Below, one piece after another: positions 1 through 6,595 of a DNA stretch of 6,600 nt (position 1 is the stretch's first letter; each line of letters opens with the position of its first letter). The stretch lies in NCBI GenBank assembly GCA_007124345.1, contig SLFH01000284.1, positions 1 to 6,600 of the forward strand, read 5' to 3'. The notes beneath the pieces were generated by a model. The model was not told the origin of the DNA and did no database searches. It saw nothing but the letters and a program-made list of their open reading frames with translations. The translations under genes and the position numbers were made by a program. This DNA comes from Phycisphaerales bacterium (GTDB lineage: Bacteria; Planctomycetota; Phycisphaerae; Phycisphaerales; UBA1924).

Positions 1-119
1 TCTTCCTCTTCCTCCAGCTCTTCGCAGCGGGCGACATGCGCGCCGACTTCAACAACGACGGCGTCATCGACGCCGACGACTTCTTCGCCTTCCTCAACGC
101 TTTCGCACAGGGCTGCTGA
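1..119 (+). CDS. 3' end of a GC-type dockerin protein (partial, 5' end outside window)
   Basis: Only the last 38 codons are present, in the frame starting at position 3 and ending in TGA at 117-119. The readable tail contains an EF-hand-like calcium loop, DFNNDGVIDADD, with acidic or amide residues at loop positions 1, 3, 5, 9 and 12 and Gly at 6. This is followed by the aromatic helix FFAFLNAFAQ and a terminal Gly-Cys. This arrangement is the family hallmark of 'GC-type dockerin' C-terminal modules, which are found repeatedly at the ends of secreted planctomycete (Phycisphaerae) proteins and are thought to serve in anchoring or sorting. The main domain, and so the function, lies upstream and cannot be judged. 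Codon use is high-GC3, like the rest of the window. The terminator hairpin 28 bases downstream supports this as the true gene end. Being a short fragment is the main limit on confidence. Confidence 0.85.
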   Translation, partial: FLFLQLFAAGDMRADFNNDGVIDADDFFAFLNAFAQGC

Positions 120-146
120 GCAACCGGCATCTTCCTTCAAGAGCAG

Positions 147-187
147 ACGCCCCCGCCACGGCAACGCCCGGCGGGGGCGTTCTTCTG
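147..187 (+). terminator. Rho-independent terminator after the dockerin gene
   Basis: A perfect 11-bp stem, ACGCCCCCGCC (147-157) with GGCGGGGGCGT (170-180), encloses a 12-base loop and is followed on the plus strand by the T-rich run TTCTTCT. It sits between the convergent ends of the dockerin gene (stop 117-119) and the minus-strand gene (stop 204-206). On the minus strand the same hairpin lies 23 bases past the stop but has only a weak T-run, so it may act in both directions but is best as a plus-strand terminator. Confidence 0.85.
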
Positions 188-203
188 CGCAAGCCGGAAC
201 GGC

Positions 204-3200
204 TCAAGCGTCGCCCGCGATCAGCCCGAAGAACACGCCCACAAACATCGCAAAGCCAGACCAGACGATGATGTGCCCGATCGCGCCGGCGCCCGTGACC
301 ACCGCGTCCGTCCCCGACAACAGCAGCCACAGCCCTCCCGTCGCCGCGAGCGAATAGAGCAGACAGACGCCCGCGAACGCCACCGCACGCCTCCGGTGCG
401 ACAAACGAAGCTCGGCGACCGACTGGCCCGGGCTGAGCGAGCTCTTGCGCCGGAGGTTCCAGTAGATGTACCCGAATGCGCCGGCGATCCCGACCGCGAA
501 GGTGATCCCTATGCCGATCACGTCGCCGTTCTCGGCCATCTCCGTCCAAGCGTCGCCGAAGTCGAGCATAAAGATCGCGCCGATCAGCAGCGAGACCCAG
601 ACGGTCGAGTAGTGCACCGCGAGGCGACCGAGCGCGCCGCGCCGATGGGCCCGACGCTCCAGGTCGCGGGCGATCGACGAGGCCGGGGCCGTCAGATACC
701 GGTCGAGGCACCACTTCAACGCGTCGCGCATCGCGTCAGCCGCCCCGGGCCGGCGGCGGAGCTCCTCGTACCGAGCATCCTCCACGAGCGCCACGACCCT
801 GGCCTCCTCGTTGCGCCCCGAGGCGTCCTTCACCAGCCAGACCCATGTTTCTGTCGCGAGCTCGACCAGCAGCCCGCGATCCTCGCTCGCCGAGCGATAC
901 ACCCCGTGCCCGAGCAGCCCGTCCAGCAGCGAACACCGGATCCCAAACGCCTCCGCGGCGGTCTCGACAGCCGAAGCCGAATCCAGCGACGATCTCCAGA
1001 GCACGCCGAGCAGATGCCTGCGCACCACATCCGCGTCGATCGAAGCGACGCGGGCCATCGCAGTGGCGAGTTCCTCAGGCTCGGCCCGCCGCGCCGCGGC
1101 ATCAGGCCACGCCTCGGCGATCTCGCCCAGAAGCTCCGCCCAGTGCGACAGATCGCGGTGCATCGATTCGACGGCTGTGCCGAGCAGCTCCGCCTCCACG
1201 CGTGGCAGGGCGTCGGCCAGCCTCCCCGCCGCCTGATCGAGCGTGGCCCGCAGCGAGAGCAGCGCCTCTCGCGACCCGTCGAGCCCTGACCATGTCTCGG
1301 GCAGAGCACGCGAGACAAGCACCCGCGCACGGGCGAGCTGCTTGGCGAGCTCTCCCTCCAACTCAGCGAGCGTGCCCGTGCTCCACGCGGGGTAACCCCG
1401 CAGAACGAACGGTTCGTGCTGCGCCCCGGTCTGCTCGAGCAGGCCGATCAGTGTCCCGCGCGCCGCCGCACGCTCACCCGACGGATCCCCGATCAGGTTC
1501 GTCAGGCGCACCACGCGCTCGCGGAGATCCGGCGCGTCTGCAGAGAGCGCAGCGAGCTCCTCCCGCAAGCGTGCGCCATCGGCCTTTCCGCCCGCGCCGC
1601 CGAACACGGGCGCGGGGCATTGCTCCCCAACTCTCCATCGGGCGTCGGCCGCGGCGTTCGCGACCAACTGCGGGACATCCACCTCGACGCCGACGCTGTC
1701 CTTGTAGTTCCTGCCCGTGCACACGTTCCACAGCGACTCGAAGAACGAGGCGTGCGGGCGCCGCACCAGCGCCATCCGCAGCAGGGCGTCGGGCGCAAAC
1801 GACGCCTCGCGCCGAAGACGCCAGCGGAGCTGGTGCTCCATCGCGTCCGCAAGCACCGACAGCACCGGGCTCCGCTCATCGGATGGCAGCAGCGCCAGCA
1901 GCACCCTCGTGTCGTCGATCCGATGGATCGTGCGCACATCAACGAACGACGACGCCCCCGGCCCGCCCCAGCTCAGCACACGCAGCAACACATTCGAGAG
2001 CAACGCATCGCCGACGGAAACCCCCTCGCTCTCGGGCGGCGGCAGCCCGCGCCGGCGCAGCACCGAAGCAGCCCCCCTCCCGGCGTTCAGGTGGCGAGCC
2101 GCGTCGAGCAGCAGCGCCGTCAGCAGCGCCCGCGTCGGGTCGTCGAACGCCGACCAACGCTCGCGCGACTCGATGCACGACAGCAGACGGTCGAGCAGGA
2201 CGAGCTCCGCCGGTTCCGCATCGGCGCCGGCGAACATCGATCCCCCCGCGTCCGACACAACCACCCGCCGGCAGACCCATCCGATCACCCCGGCGATCGT
2301 CACACCCTCCGCCTCGGTCGCTTTCGCCGGCCCAGCCGACGCCTCCGCCGCCGCGCTCATCCACGACGGGTCTGCGCTCCGCTCCCTGCGATGCCAGAGG
2401 AGCATCCGGGCCGAAAAGAACGCCGACTCGAGGGGCTGGCAGGTTTCCGCGACGACGCCGAGCGCCGCGCTCCCATCCGCCTCGCCCAAGAGCGCCCCCG
2501 TCCTGAGCATCTCATCGACCCGGATCAGGCCCGCGACACGCTCGGCGTACGCCTCTGTCGGCAGAGCGCGCAGATTCTCGAGCTGCGCAAGAAACATCCT
2601 CCGCCAGCGGCCGGGCGTCGAAGGGCCCGCGCACTTGGCGAGCAAAGCGCCGTACCGCTGCAACACCGTCCGCCCCGCCTGGCCGGGCGATGAAGCCGGG
2701 GTCCGGTCCAGCGCGTCCTCGGCGATCGCGCGGACCGCCTCGTCCTCGGGCGATCCGTCGACGAGCAGCGCGATCGCCTGCAGCGTCACCGCGAGGTCCG
2801 CCGCGGACTCTGGGAGCACCGCCCGGCGCCCGCCCGCTTCAGTCGCCAGCGGCATCGGCGCAAGACCAATGCCCGCGTCGGGCATGCCCCGCGCAGCGCA
2901 GAGCAGGATCAAAACCCGCCGCTGCGTTCTTCCGCCGCCGAGACCCAGTGGCTTGTTCAGCGCCACCCCGCGGTCCTTGGAGTACCTCTGGATGTACGAA
3001 CGCAACCGGTCCGATCGGTGCAAATGCCTGCCCATCGCGACCGCCGCGGGCTGGTAGAGATCGGCGACTGAAGCCCGGAAGAAGAAGGTCACAAACGACG
3101 CGAGCTGTTCGGACCAGACGCCCGCTCTCGCGATCACCTCAAGGCGCAGGCGGATCTCGTCGCGATCGGTCACCGAGGTCCAGTCCGCCCACGCCGCGGC

Positions 3201-3377
3201 GACCGCGTCGCGGGCGATCAACTCCGCGACACCCCGCTTGGCCCGCTCGCGATCGATCCCGGCCGCCTCGCACGCGCCGATCAACGACTTGGCGCTCGGG
3301 GAGCCGCCGCCCGCCAGCGCAGACTCGATCACCTCGTGCAGCGTGGAATGCCGGACTGTGTCATCGGGTTCGCTCAT
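204..3377 (-). CDS. Large protein of unknown function with four C-terminal membrane helices
   Basis: The product is 1057 residues and I do not recognise its family. Residues 28-60 (SAKSLIGACEAAGIDRERAK and onward) look like a helix-turn-helix or winged-helix-type segment, but this is only a resemblance. Residues up to about 915 are mostly charged and Ala/Leu-rich helices. Possible coiled-coil stretches lie near 603-627 and 669-756. The C-terminus has four hydrophobic segments, at about 922-941, 952-973, 998-1020 and 1030-1053, with a basic RRKSSLSPGQ linker between the second and third. There is no signal peptide, so the large N-terminal part is probably cytoplasmic and tethered to the membrane. 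No Walker, protease, nuclease or kinase motif was seen. The start at MSEPDD is chosen for the AAGGA just upstream, although its spacing of about 3 bases is short. In-frame ATGs at 3401 and 3461 are alternatives. The frame stays open to 4133, but that part overlaps the divergent phosphatase gene. It is a single gene on its strand, convergent with the dockerin gene. The coding call is firm; the function is unknown. Confidence 0.85.
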   Translation of the reverse strand: MSEPDDTVRHSTLHEVIESALAGGGSPSAKSLIGACEAAGIDRERAKRGVAELIARDAVAAAWADWTSVTDRDEIRLRLEVIARAGVWSEQLASFVTFFFRASVADLYQPAAVAMGRHLHRSDRLRSYIQRYSKDRGVALNKPLGLGGGRTQRRVLILLCAARGMPDAGIGLAPMPLATEAGGRRAVLPESAADLAVTLQAIALLVDGSPEDEAVRAIAEDALDRTPASSPGQAGRTVLQRYGALLAKCAGPSTPGRWRRMFLAQLENLRALPTEAYAERVAGLIRVDEMLRTGALLGEADGSAALGVVAETCQPLESAFFSARMLLWHRRERSADPSWMSAAAEASAGPAKATEAEGVTIAGVIGWVCRRVVVSDAGGSMFAGADAEPAELVLLDRLLSCIESRERWSAFDDPTRALLTALLLDAARHLNAGRGAASVLRRRGLPPPESEGVSVGDALLSNVLLRVLSWGGPGASSFVDVRTIHRIDDTRVLLALLPSDERSPVLSVLADAMEHQLRWRLRREASFAPDALLRMALVRRPHASFFESLWNVCTGRNYKDSVGVEVDVPQLVANAAADARWRVGEQCPAPVFGGAGGKADGARLREELAALSADAPDLRERVVRLTNLIGDPSGERAAARGTLIGLLEQTGAQHEPFVLRGYPAWSTGTLAELEGELAKQLARARVLVSRALPETWSGLDGSREALLSLRATLDQAAGRLADALPRVEAELLGTAVESMHRDLSHWAELLGEIAEAWPDAAARRAEPEELATAMARVASIDADVVRRHLLGVLWRSSLDSASAVETAAEAFGIRCSLLDGLLGHGVYRSASEDRGLLVELATETWVWLVKDASGRNEEARVVALVEDARYEELRRRPGAADAMRDALKWCLDRYLTAPASSIARDLERRAHRRGALGRLAVHYSTVWVSLLIGAIFMLDFGDAWTEMAENGDVIGIGITFAVGIAGAFGYIYWNLRRKSSLSPGQSVAELRLSHRRRAVAFAGVCLLYSLAATGGLWLLLSGTDAVVTGAGAIGHIIVWSGFAMFVGVFFGLIAGDA

Positions 3378-3477
3378 GCTTCCTTCGATCCTGTCTTGCA
3401 TCCCGAACTCGATCGGTCCGACTCCAAACCCGACCCGACTCTCACCCGCGTTCGCCAGCATAGCCGCTCGCTCCGCC

Positions 3478-3506
3478 TTGTTGGGCGACCGCGAATCCAC
3501 TACGGT
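3478..3506 (+). promoter_or_regulatory. Possible promoter of the metallophosphoesterase gene
   Basis: Within the 192-base divergent gap (3378-3569), TTGTTG (3478-3483) lies 17 bases before TACGGT (3501-3506). Each hexamer matches the sigma-70 consensus at three positions, including the conserved TTG and the A and T of the -10, and the spacing is ideal. It would give a leader of about 57 bases. It does not have the CAAAGTAA element seen at the two other promoters in this window. I found no convincing promoter for the minus-strand gene in the gap; TATGCT on that strand near 3460 lacks a -35 partner. No clear Shine-Dalgarno sequence precedes the phosphatase start. Confidence 0.35.
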
Positions 3507-3569
3507 GCTCACTCGCCTTCCGTCTTTCCCGCCCGGCGCGCTGCGCCCGTTCACCGAATCTGTGCCGCC

Positions 3570-5381
3570 ATGATCCAACAAACGCAACACACCACGCACC
3601 CGCGTCCGCTCCTGCTCGCGATCCTGCTGGGCCTGCTCTTTTCGGCCTCCGCACGGGCGGACCTGCCAAGGGACGGCCTTGTCCTGATCGACTTCGACGC
3701 GAACTGGCGCTACCACGACAAAGACGAAGACCTCGGCACAGCATGGGTCCGCCCCGACTTCGACGATTCGGGCTGGAGCGAGGGGCCCGCCCTCCTCGGC
3801 TACGACACCGCCGACCGCAGAGGCCGCTGGCCAGAGCCCGGCCTGCAGACCGAGCTTCAGCCGAACCTCATCACCTACTACTTCCGAACGACCTTCGACT
3901 ACGAAGGCCCCACCCAGGGCGTCTCGCTCAACCTCCAGCACATCATCGACGACGGCGCCGTCTTCTACCTCAACGGCGTCGAGCTCGGACGCACCGAGCT
4001 GATGCCCGAGGGCGACATCGCCCACAACACCCGCACCACGACCTGGACCAACCCGTCGATCGAGGACGCCGAGTTCGAGCTCGACCCGTCCCTCCTCCGC
4101 CGCGGGCGCAACGTGCTCGCCGTCAGCGTGCACAACCAGTCGCCCAACAGCAGCGACATCTGCCTCGGCGCAAAGCTGACTGTCACCGAGGACACGGCGC
4201 TCCCCCCCGCCCTCTACCTCTCATGGCAGCGCGACCCCACCTCCACCATGACCATCCAGTGGCATCTGGACGAGCACGACCACTCCACACGCCTCGTCTA
4301 CGCCCCGGCCGGCTCGGACGACTACCGCGAGGCCAACGTCGACACCCACCCGATGGTCTTCAGCGACCGCCCCATCTACACCGCCGAGCTCACCGGCCTC
4401 CGCCCCGGCAGCGACTACAAGTTCCGCATCCTCCGAGAGCAGCGAGGCGCCTCCTCGCCGACCCTCCGCTTCAGAACCATGCCCGCGACCGCCGACGAAC
4501 GCCCCATCCGCATCGCCGTCGGGGGCGATGTCCTCCACCGCTACGAATGGATGGCCCGGACGAACAGAGAAGCCGCACGCATGGACCCGGACTTCATCGT
4601 CTGGGGCGGCGACCTCGCCTACGCCGACGGACGCGAGGACCGCATCGACCGCTGGTACACCTTCTTCAGAGCGATGAACGAGACGCTCATCCTCGATGAC
4701 GGACGCGTGATCCCCGTCGTCATGGGCATCGGCAACCACGAGATCGTCGGCCATTTCTATTGGGGCGCAGACCGAGGCCGCGACACCTACGAAGACACCG
4801 ACGAATACCGCGAATCCATCGCCCCGTACTACTACAACATGTTCGCCTTCCCCGGCCACCCCGGCTACGGCGTGCTCGACTTCGGCGACTACATGAGCAT
4901 CATCCTCCTCGACACCGACCACTCCGGCCCCGTCGAGGGAACCCAGACCGATTGGCTCGCCGAGACTATCGCGCAGCGCGACGGCGTCCCCCACATCATC
5001 CCCGTCTACCACTACCCCGCCTTCCCCTCAGTCCGAGACTTCTTCGGCGCCGTCCCCACGCGCATCCGTGAGCACTGGATCCCCCACTTCGAACGCCACG
5101 GCGTCCGCATCGCCTTCGAGAACCACGACCACGCCTACAAGCGCACCGTGCCCATCAAGGCCGAACGCGAGCACGCCGACGGCATCGTCTACATCGGCGA
5201 CGGCGCATGGGGCGTCTCGACACGAGAGGTCCACGTCGCGGCCGAAACCCCCTACCTCGCCAAGTCCATCTCCGAACGCCACTTCATCCTGCTGACCATC
5301 AAGGGCGAGACCCAGGACCTCAAGGTCTTCAGCGAGCACGGCAACATCATCGACCACCACATCAGCCGGCCGAGACGCTGA
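3570..5381 (+). CDS. Secreted purple-acid-phosphatase-like metallophosphoesterase
   Basis: The 603-residue product likely hydrolyses phosphate esters outside the cytoplasm with a two-metal centre; the substrate is unknown. Residues 1-30 form a signal peptide (PRPLLLAILLGLLFSASARA) with an Ala-Arg-Ala cleavage site before Asp31. Residues about 31-207 look like a galactose-binding-type beta-sandwich (FDDSGW, YYFRTTF, DDGAVFYLNGVELG, GRNVLAVSVHNQ). Residues about 212-313 match the fibronectin-III-like N-terminal domain of purple acid phosphatases. The catalytic domain follows, with motifs in order: GGD (Asp320), GGDLAY (Asp348, Tyr351), GNHE (Asn389), VYHYP (His481) and NHDHAYKR (His519, His521). 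Together these give the full purple-acid-phosphatase ligand set, including the Tyr. In motif I the usual D-x-G is D-V-L. The start at ATG 3570 is chosen because it begins the signal peptide. The open frame upstream to 3336 would overlap the divergent gene and place the signal peptide internally. No membrane anchor or sorting tail is visible at the C-terminus. The gene is monocistronic, with a terminator downstream. Confidence 0.93.
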   Translation: MIQQTQHTTHPRPLLLAILLGLLFSASARADLPRDGLVLIDFDANWRYHDKDEDLGTAWVRPDFDDSGWSEGPALLGYDTADRRGRWPEPGLQTELQPNLITYYFRTTFDYEGPTQGVSLNLQHIIDDGAVFYLNGVELGRTELMPEGDIAHNTRTTTWTNPSIEDAEFELDPSLLRRGRNVLAVSVHNQSPNSSDICLGAKLTVTEDTALPPALYLSWQRDPTSTMTIQWHLDEHDHSTRLVYAPAGSDDYREANVDTHPMVFSDRPIYTAELTGLRPGSDYKFRILREQRGASSPTLRFRTMPATADERPIRIAVGGDVLHRYEWMARTNREAARMDPDFIVWGGDLAYADGREDRIDRWYTFFRAMNETLILDDGRVIPVVMGIGNHEIVGHFYWGADRGRDTYEDTDEYRESIAPYYYNMFAFPGHPGYGVLDFGDYMSIILLDTDHSGPVEGTQTDWLAETIAQRDGVPHIIPVYHYPAFPSVRDFFGAVPTRIREHWIPHFERHGVRIAFENHDHAYKRTVPIKAEREHADGIVYIGDGAWGVSTREVHVAAETPYLAKSISERHFILLTIKGETQDLKVFSEHGNIIDHHISRPRR

Positions 5382-5450
5382 ACGGTTCTGAACGCACCAC
5401 CGATACCGCACCGTCGTCGCTGATCCTGAGCAAACCAAACCGCTTCTTAC

Positions 5451-5487
5451 CAGTGCTCGCGGCCCCGGCCGTGAGCACTGTTTGCTT
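5451..5487 (+). terminator. Rho-independent terminator after the metallophosphoesterase gene
   Basis: CAGTGCTC (5451-5458) pairs perfectly with GAGCACTG (5473-5480). The stem can extend inward by a G-U pair and three G/C pairs, leaving a 6-base loop. The tail TTTGCTT follows at once. It lies about 70 bases after the phosphatase stop. The 70 bases between stop and hairpin show nothing else recognisable. Confidence 0.75.
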
Positions 5488-5560
5488 GGCACCGCCAGCG
5501 CCGAAGGGAGCCCACAAAGTCTGATAAACAAATCCAGGGACGACGAATCCCGATTTCACA

Positions 5561-5571
5561 ACCGGATCCGG
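5561..5571 (+). promoter_or_regulatory. Palindromic box upstream of the PEP-CTERM gene promoter
   Basis: CCGGATCCGG (5562-5571) is a perfect 10-bp palindrome ending 10 bases before the -35 hexamer. With the preceding A it reads ACCGGATCCG. A 9-of-10 match, ACCGAATCCG, occurs at 6505-6514, almost the same distance (22 versus 21 bases) from the other promoter's -35. This suggests an activator or operator site, but the binding protein is unknown, and a short palindrome can arise by chance in GC-rich DNA. Confidence 0.4.
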
Positions 5572-5581
5572 ATGTTCGGTA

Positions 5582-5610
5582 TTGACCCCTTTCGCCCCAT
5601 CCTGCAAAGT
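5582..5610 (+). promoter_or_regulatory. Promoter of the PEP-CTERM protein gene
   Basis: TTGACC (5582-5587), a near-perfect sigma-70 -35, is followed by exactly 17 bases and then CAAAGT (5605-5610), continuing as CAAAGTAA. CAAAGT is a weak match to TATAAT but keeps the second-position A and the final T. The same TTGAC-N17-CAAAGTAA arrangement occurs at 6527-6557, which raises confidence that this is a real promoter type in this genome. The predicted transcription start is near 5617, giving a leader of about 65 bases before the ATG at 5682. Confidence 0.7.
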
Positions 5611-5625
5611 AATGCCCGAGAGAAT

Positions 5626-5650
5626 TGCACCCGCTGTCGTGGGGGGTGCA
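5626..5650 (+). promoter_or_regulatory. 5' leader hairpin of the PEP-CTERM protein mRNA
   Basis: TGCACCC (5626-5632) pairs perfectly with GGGTGCA (5644-5650) around an 11-base loop that includes GTCGTGGG. The hairpin starts about 9 bases after the predicted transcript start and ends about 20 bases before the Shine-Dalgarno sequence. It has no T-run, so it is not a terminator. A hairpin with a different stem but the same GTCGTGG loop core occurs at 6575-6595 behind the matching promoter. A role in mRNA stability or as a protein binding site is inference. Confidence 0.6.
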
Positions 5651-5669
5651 GATGACACAATCCTGCATG

Positions 5670-5674
5670 AGGAG
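5670..5674 (+). promoter_or_regulatory. Ribosome binding site deciding the start at 5682
   Basis: AGGAG lies 7 bases before ATG 5682, an ideal Shine-Dalgarno sequence and spacing. It overlaps the alternative in-frame ATG at 5667-5669 too closely to serve it, so the protein should begin MRCNPI rather than MRREN. This is the best Shine-Dalgarno match in front of any gene in the window. Confidence 0.8.
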
Positions 5675-5681
5675 AGAAAAC

Positions 5682-6425
5682 ATGCGTTGCAATCCGATCG
5701 TTCTCGCGGCAGCCGTCCTCGCGGCGGCCTCCGGTGCCGCTTCGGCCCAGGGCTTCGCCGTCGTGCCCCAGGCCAACGCCAACGAACGCGGCAACGGCGG
5801 CCTCAACACCCTGACACGCGGTGACGGGTTCCCCCGCACCTACCAGCAGCAGTTCACAGAGGCCGAGCTCACAGCCCAGGGTCTCATGCCCGGCATGCCG
5901 CTTACAGGCATCACTTGGCGCACCAGCATCACAACCTCCAACGACCCGACATGGCCCCCGCCCGGCGGCGCTACCTGGGATGACTACGAGATCACCTTCG
6001 CCCAGGCCGCCAACCCCATCAACGCCATGAGCAGCACCTTCGCCGACAACATGCTCAACCCAGTAATGGTCCGAAGCGGGCAGCTCCACATCCCCGAGGG
6101 CACCTTCGCGAGCCCCAACCCCGCCGCACCGGACCCGAACCCATGGGGCTTCGAGATCCCCGTCGCACCGTACACCTACCAGGGCGGTGACCTCGTCGTC
6201 CTCTACTCCCACGACGGGAGCAATATCCCCGGCCATGTCTTCCTCGACCGCGTCGGCAGTGATGACGCATGGGGACGCGCAATCAGCGCCAGCAGCTTCC
6301 AGGCCCCCACCGGCGGCAACCCCACCGCAAGCTTCACCATCACACGCTTCAGCTTCGTCCCCGCACCCGGCGCCTCGGCGCTATTCGGGCTCTGCGGCCT
6401 CGTCGCCCTCCGCCGCCGCCGCTGA
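5682..6425 (+). CDS. Secreted PEP-CTERM-type sorting-domain protein, function unknown
   Basis: The product is 247 residues. Residues 1-22 (MRCNPIVLAAAVLAAASGAA, then SA) form a signal peptide with an Ala-Ser-Ala cleavage site before Gln23. The mature part, about 23-222, is rich in Thr, Asn, Pro and aromatic residues, consistent with a beta-sandwich exported domain; I recognise no catalytic motif. It has a Pro-rich patch (TWPPPGGATWDDYEI) and no cysteines in the mature body other than one in the tail. The C-terminus, residues 227-247, is a sorting tail: VPAPG, the hydrophobic run ASALFGLCGLVAL, then RRRR. In the PEP-CTERM family such tails are processed by a membrane exosortase after export, so the mature protein is probably released to or displayed at the cell surface. 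No exosortase gene is in the window. The gene has its own promoter, leader hairpin and terminator and so is probably monocistronic. Cell-surface or extracellular-matrix function is inference; substrate or partner is unknown. Confidence 0.9.
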   Translation: MRCNPIVLAAAVLAAASGAASAQGFAVVPQANANERGNGGLNTLTRGDGFPRTYQQQFTEAELTAQGLMPGMPLTGITWRTSITTSNDPTWPPPGGATWDDYEITFAQAANPINAMSSTFADNMLNPVMVRSGQLHIPEGTFASPNPAAPDPNPWGFEIPVAPYTYQGGDLVVLYSHDGSNIPGHVFLDRVGSDDAWGRAISASSFQAPTGGNPTASFTITRFSFVPAPGASALFGLCGLVALRRRR

Positions 6426-6456
6426 AGCGCACCCACCAAACCCGATCGGCTTTCCG

Positions 6457-6488
6457 AAGGCTCCCGTCCCAGTGGCGGGAGCCTTTTT
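6457..6488 (+). terminator. Rho-independent terminator after the PEP-CTERM gene
   Basis: A 10-bp perfect stem, AAGGCTCCCG (6457-6466) with CGGGAGCCTT (6476-6485), has a 9-base loop and runs into TTTTT (6484-6488). It lies 31 bases past the stop codon. It is the most canonical terminator in the window. Confidence 0.92.
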
Positions 6489-6504
6489 CCGCGCCGGACC
6501 AAAG

Positions 6505-6557
6505 ACCGAATCCGCCCACCGAGGGGTTGACACGCCCGCCGAGATCAGGCAAAGTAA
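6505..6557 (+). promoter_or_regulatory. Promoter region of the next gene, beyond the window
   Basis: TTGACA (6527-6532), a perfect -35 consensus, is followed by 17 bases and CAAAGT (6550-6555), continuing as CAAAGTAA. Upstream, ACCGAATCCG (6505-6514) matches 9 of 10 bases of the box in front of the PEP-CTERM gene. The predicted transcript start is near 6562. The gene it drives is off the right edge, since no start codon with a ribosome binding site is present by 6600. Confidence 0.7.
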
Positions 6558-6574
6558 GACCGATTCATCCGATT

Positions 6575-6595
6575 CGGCCCTCGTCGTGGGGGCCG
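6575..6595 (+). promoter_or_regulatory. 5' leader hairpin of the next gene
   Basis: CGGCCC (6575-6580) pairs with GGGCCG (6590-6595) around a 9-base loop, TCGTCGTGG. It begins about 13 bases after the predicted transcript start. It shares the 10-mer GTCGTGGGGG with the hairpin at 5626-5650, but the stem is made of different base pairs. The window ends 5 bases later, so extra pairing beyond 6600 cannot be judged. Confidence 0.55.

Noticed and set aside
1580..1625. GGAGGKA stretch in the large minus-strand protein as a Walker A nucleotide-binding loop
   Set aside because: It does not fit GxxxxGK[ST]: the residue after Lys is Ala, and no Walker B motif follows at a suitable distance.
845..2506. 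Long plus-strand open frame (553 residues) opposite the large minus-strand gene
   Set aside because: Its product is dominated by Arg, Pro, Ala and Ser, as expected from an antisense frame in GC-rich coding DNA. It has no domain, no ribosome binding site and no terminator. The other plus-strand frames in 273-3463 were rejected for the same reason.
3336..3569. Extension of the phosphatase gene upstream to 3336
   Set aside because: It would overlap the minus-strand gene and bury the signal peptide at residue 80 or so. The added residues look like translated non-coding sequence.
3378..4133. Extension of the minus-strand gene upstream to 4133 (1309 residues)
   Set aside because: The added part lies antisense to the signal peptide and first domain of the phosphatase, which is clearly coding. 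The extended sequence has a shadow-like Val/Gly/Glu composition, and internal ATGs with better context exist at 3377-3461.
5515..5520. A further CAAAGT upstream of the PEP-CTERM promoter
   Set aside because: No TTGAC-like hexamer lies 16-18 bases upstream; TTGGCA at 5486 is 23 bases away, and CAAAGT is not followed by AA.
5362..5658. Minus-strand frame of 98 residues in the gap between the phosphatase and the PEP-CTERM gene
   Set aside because: It runs across the phosphatase terminator, the promoter and the leader hairpin, and overlaps the end of the phosphatase gene. No convincing ribosome binding site was seen.
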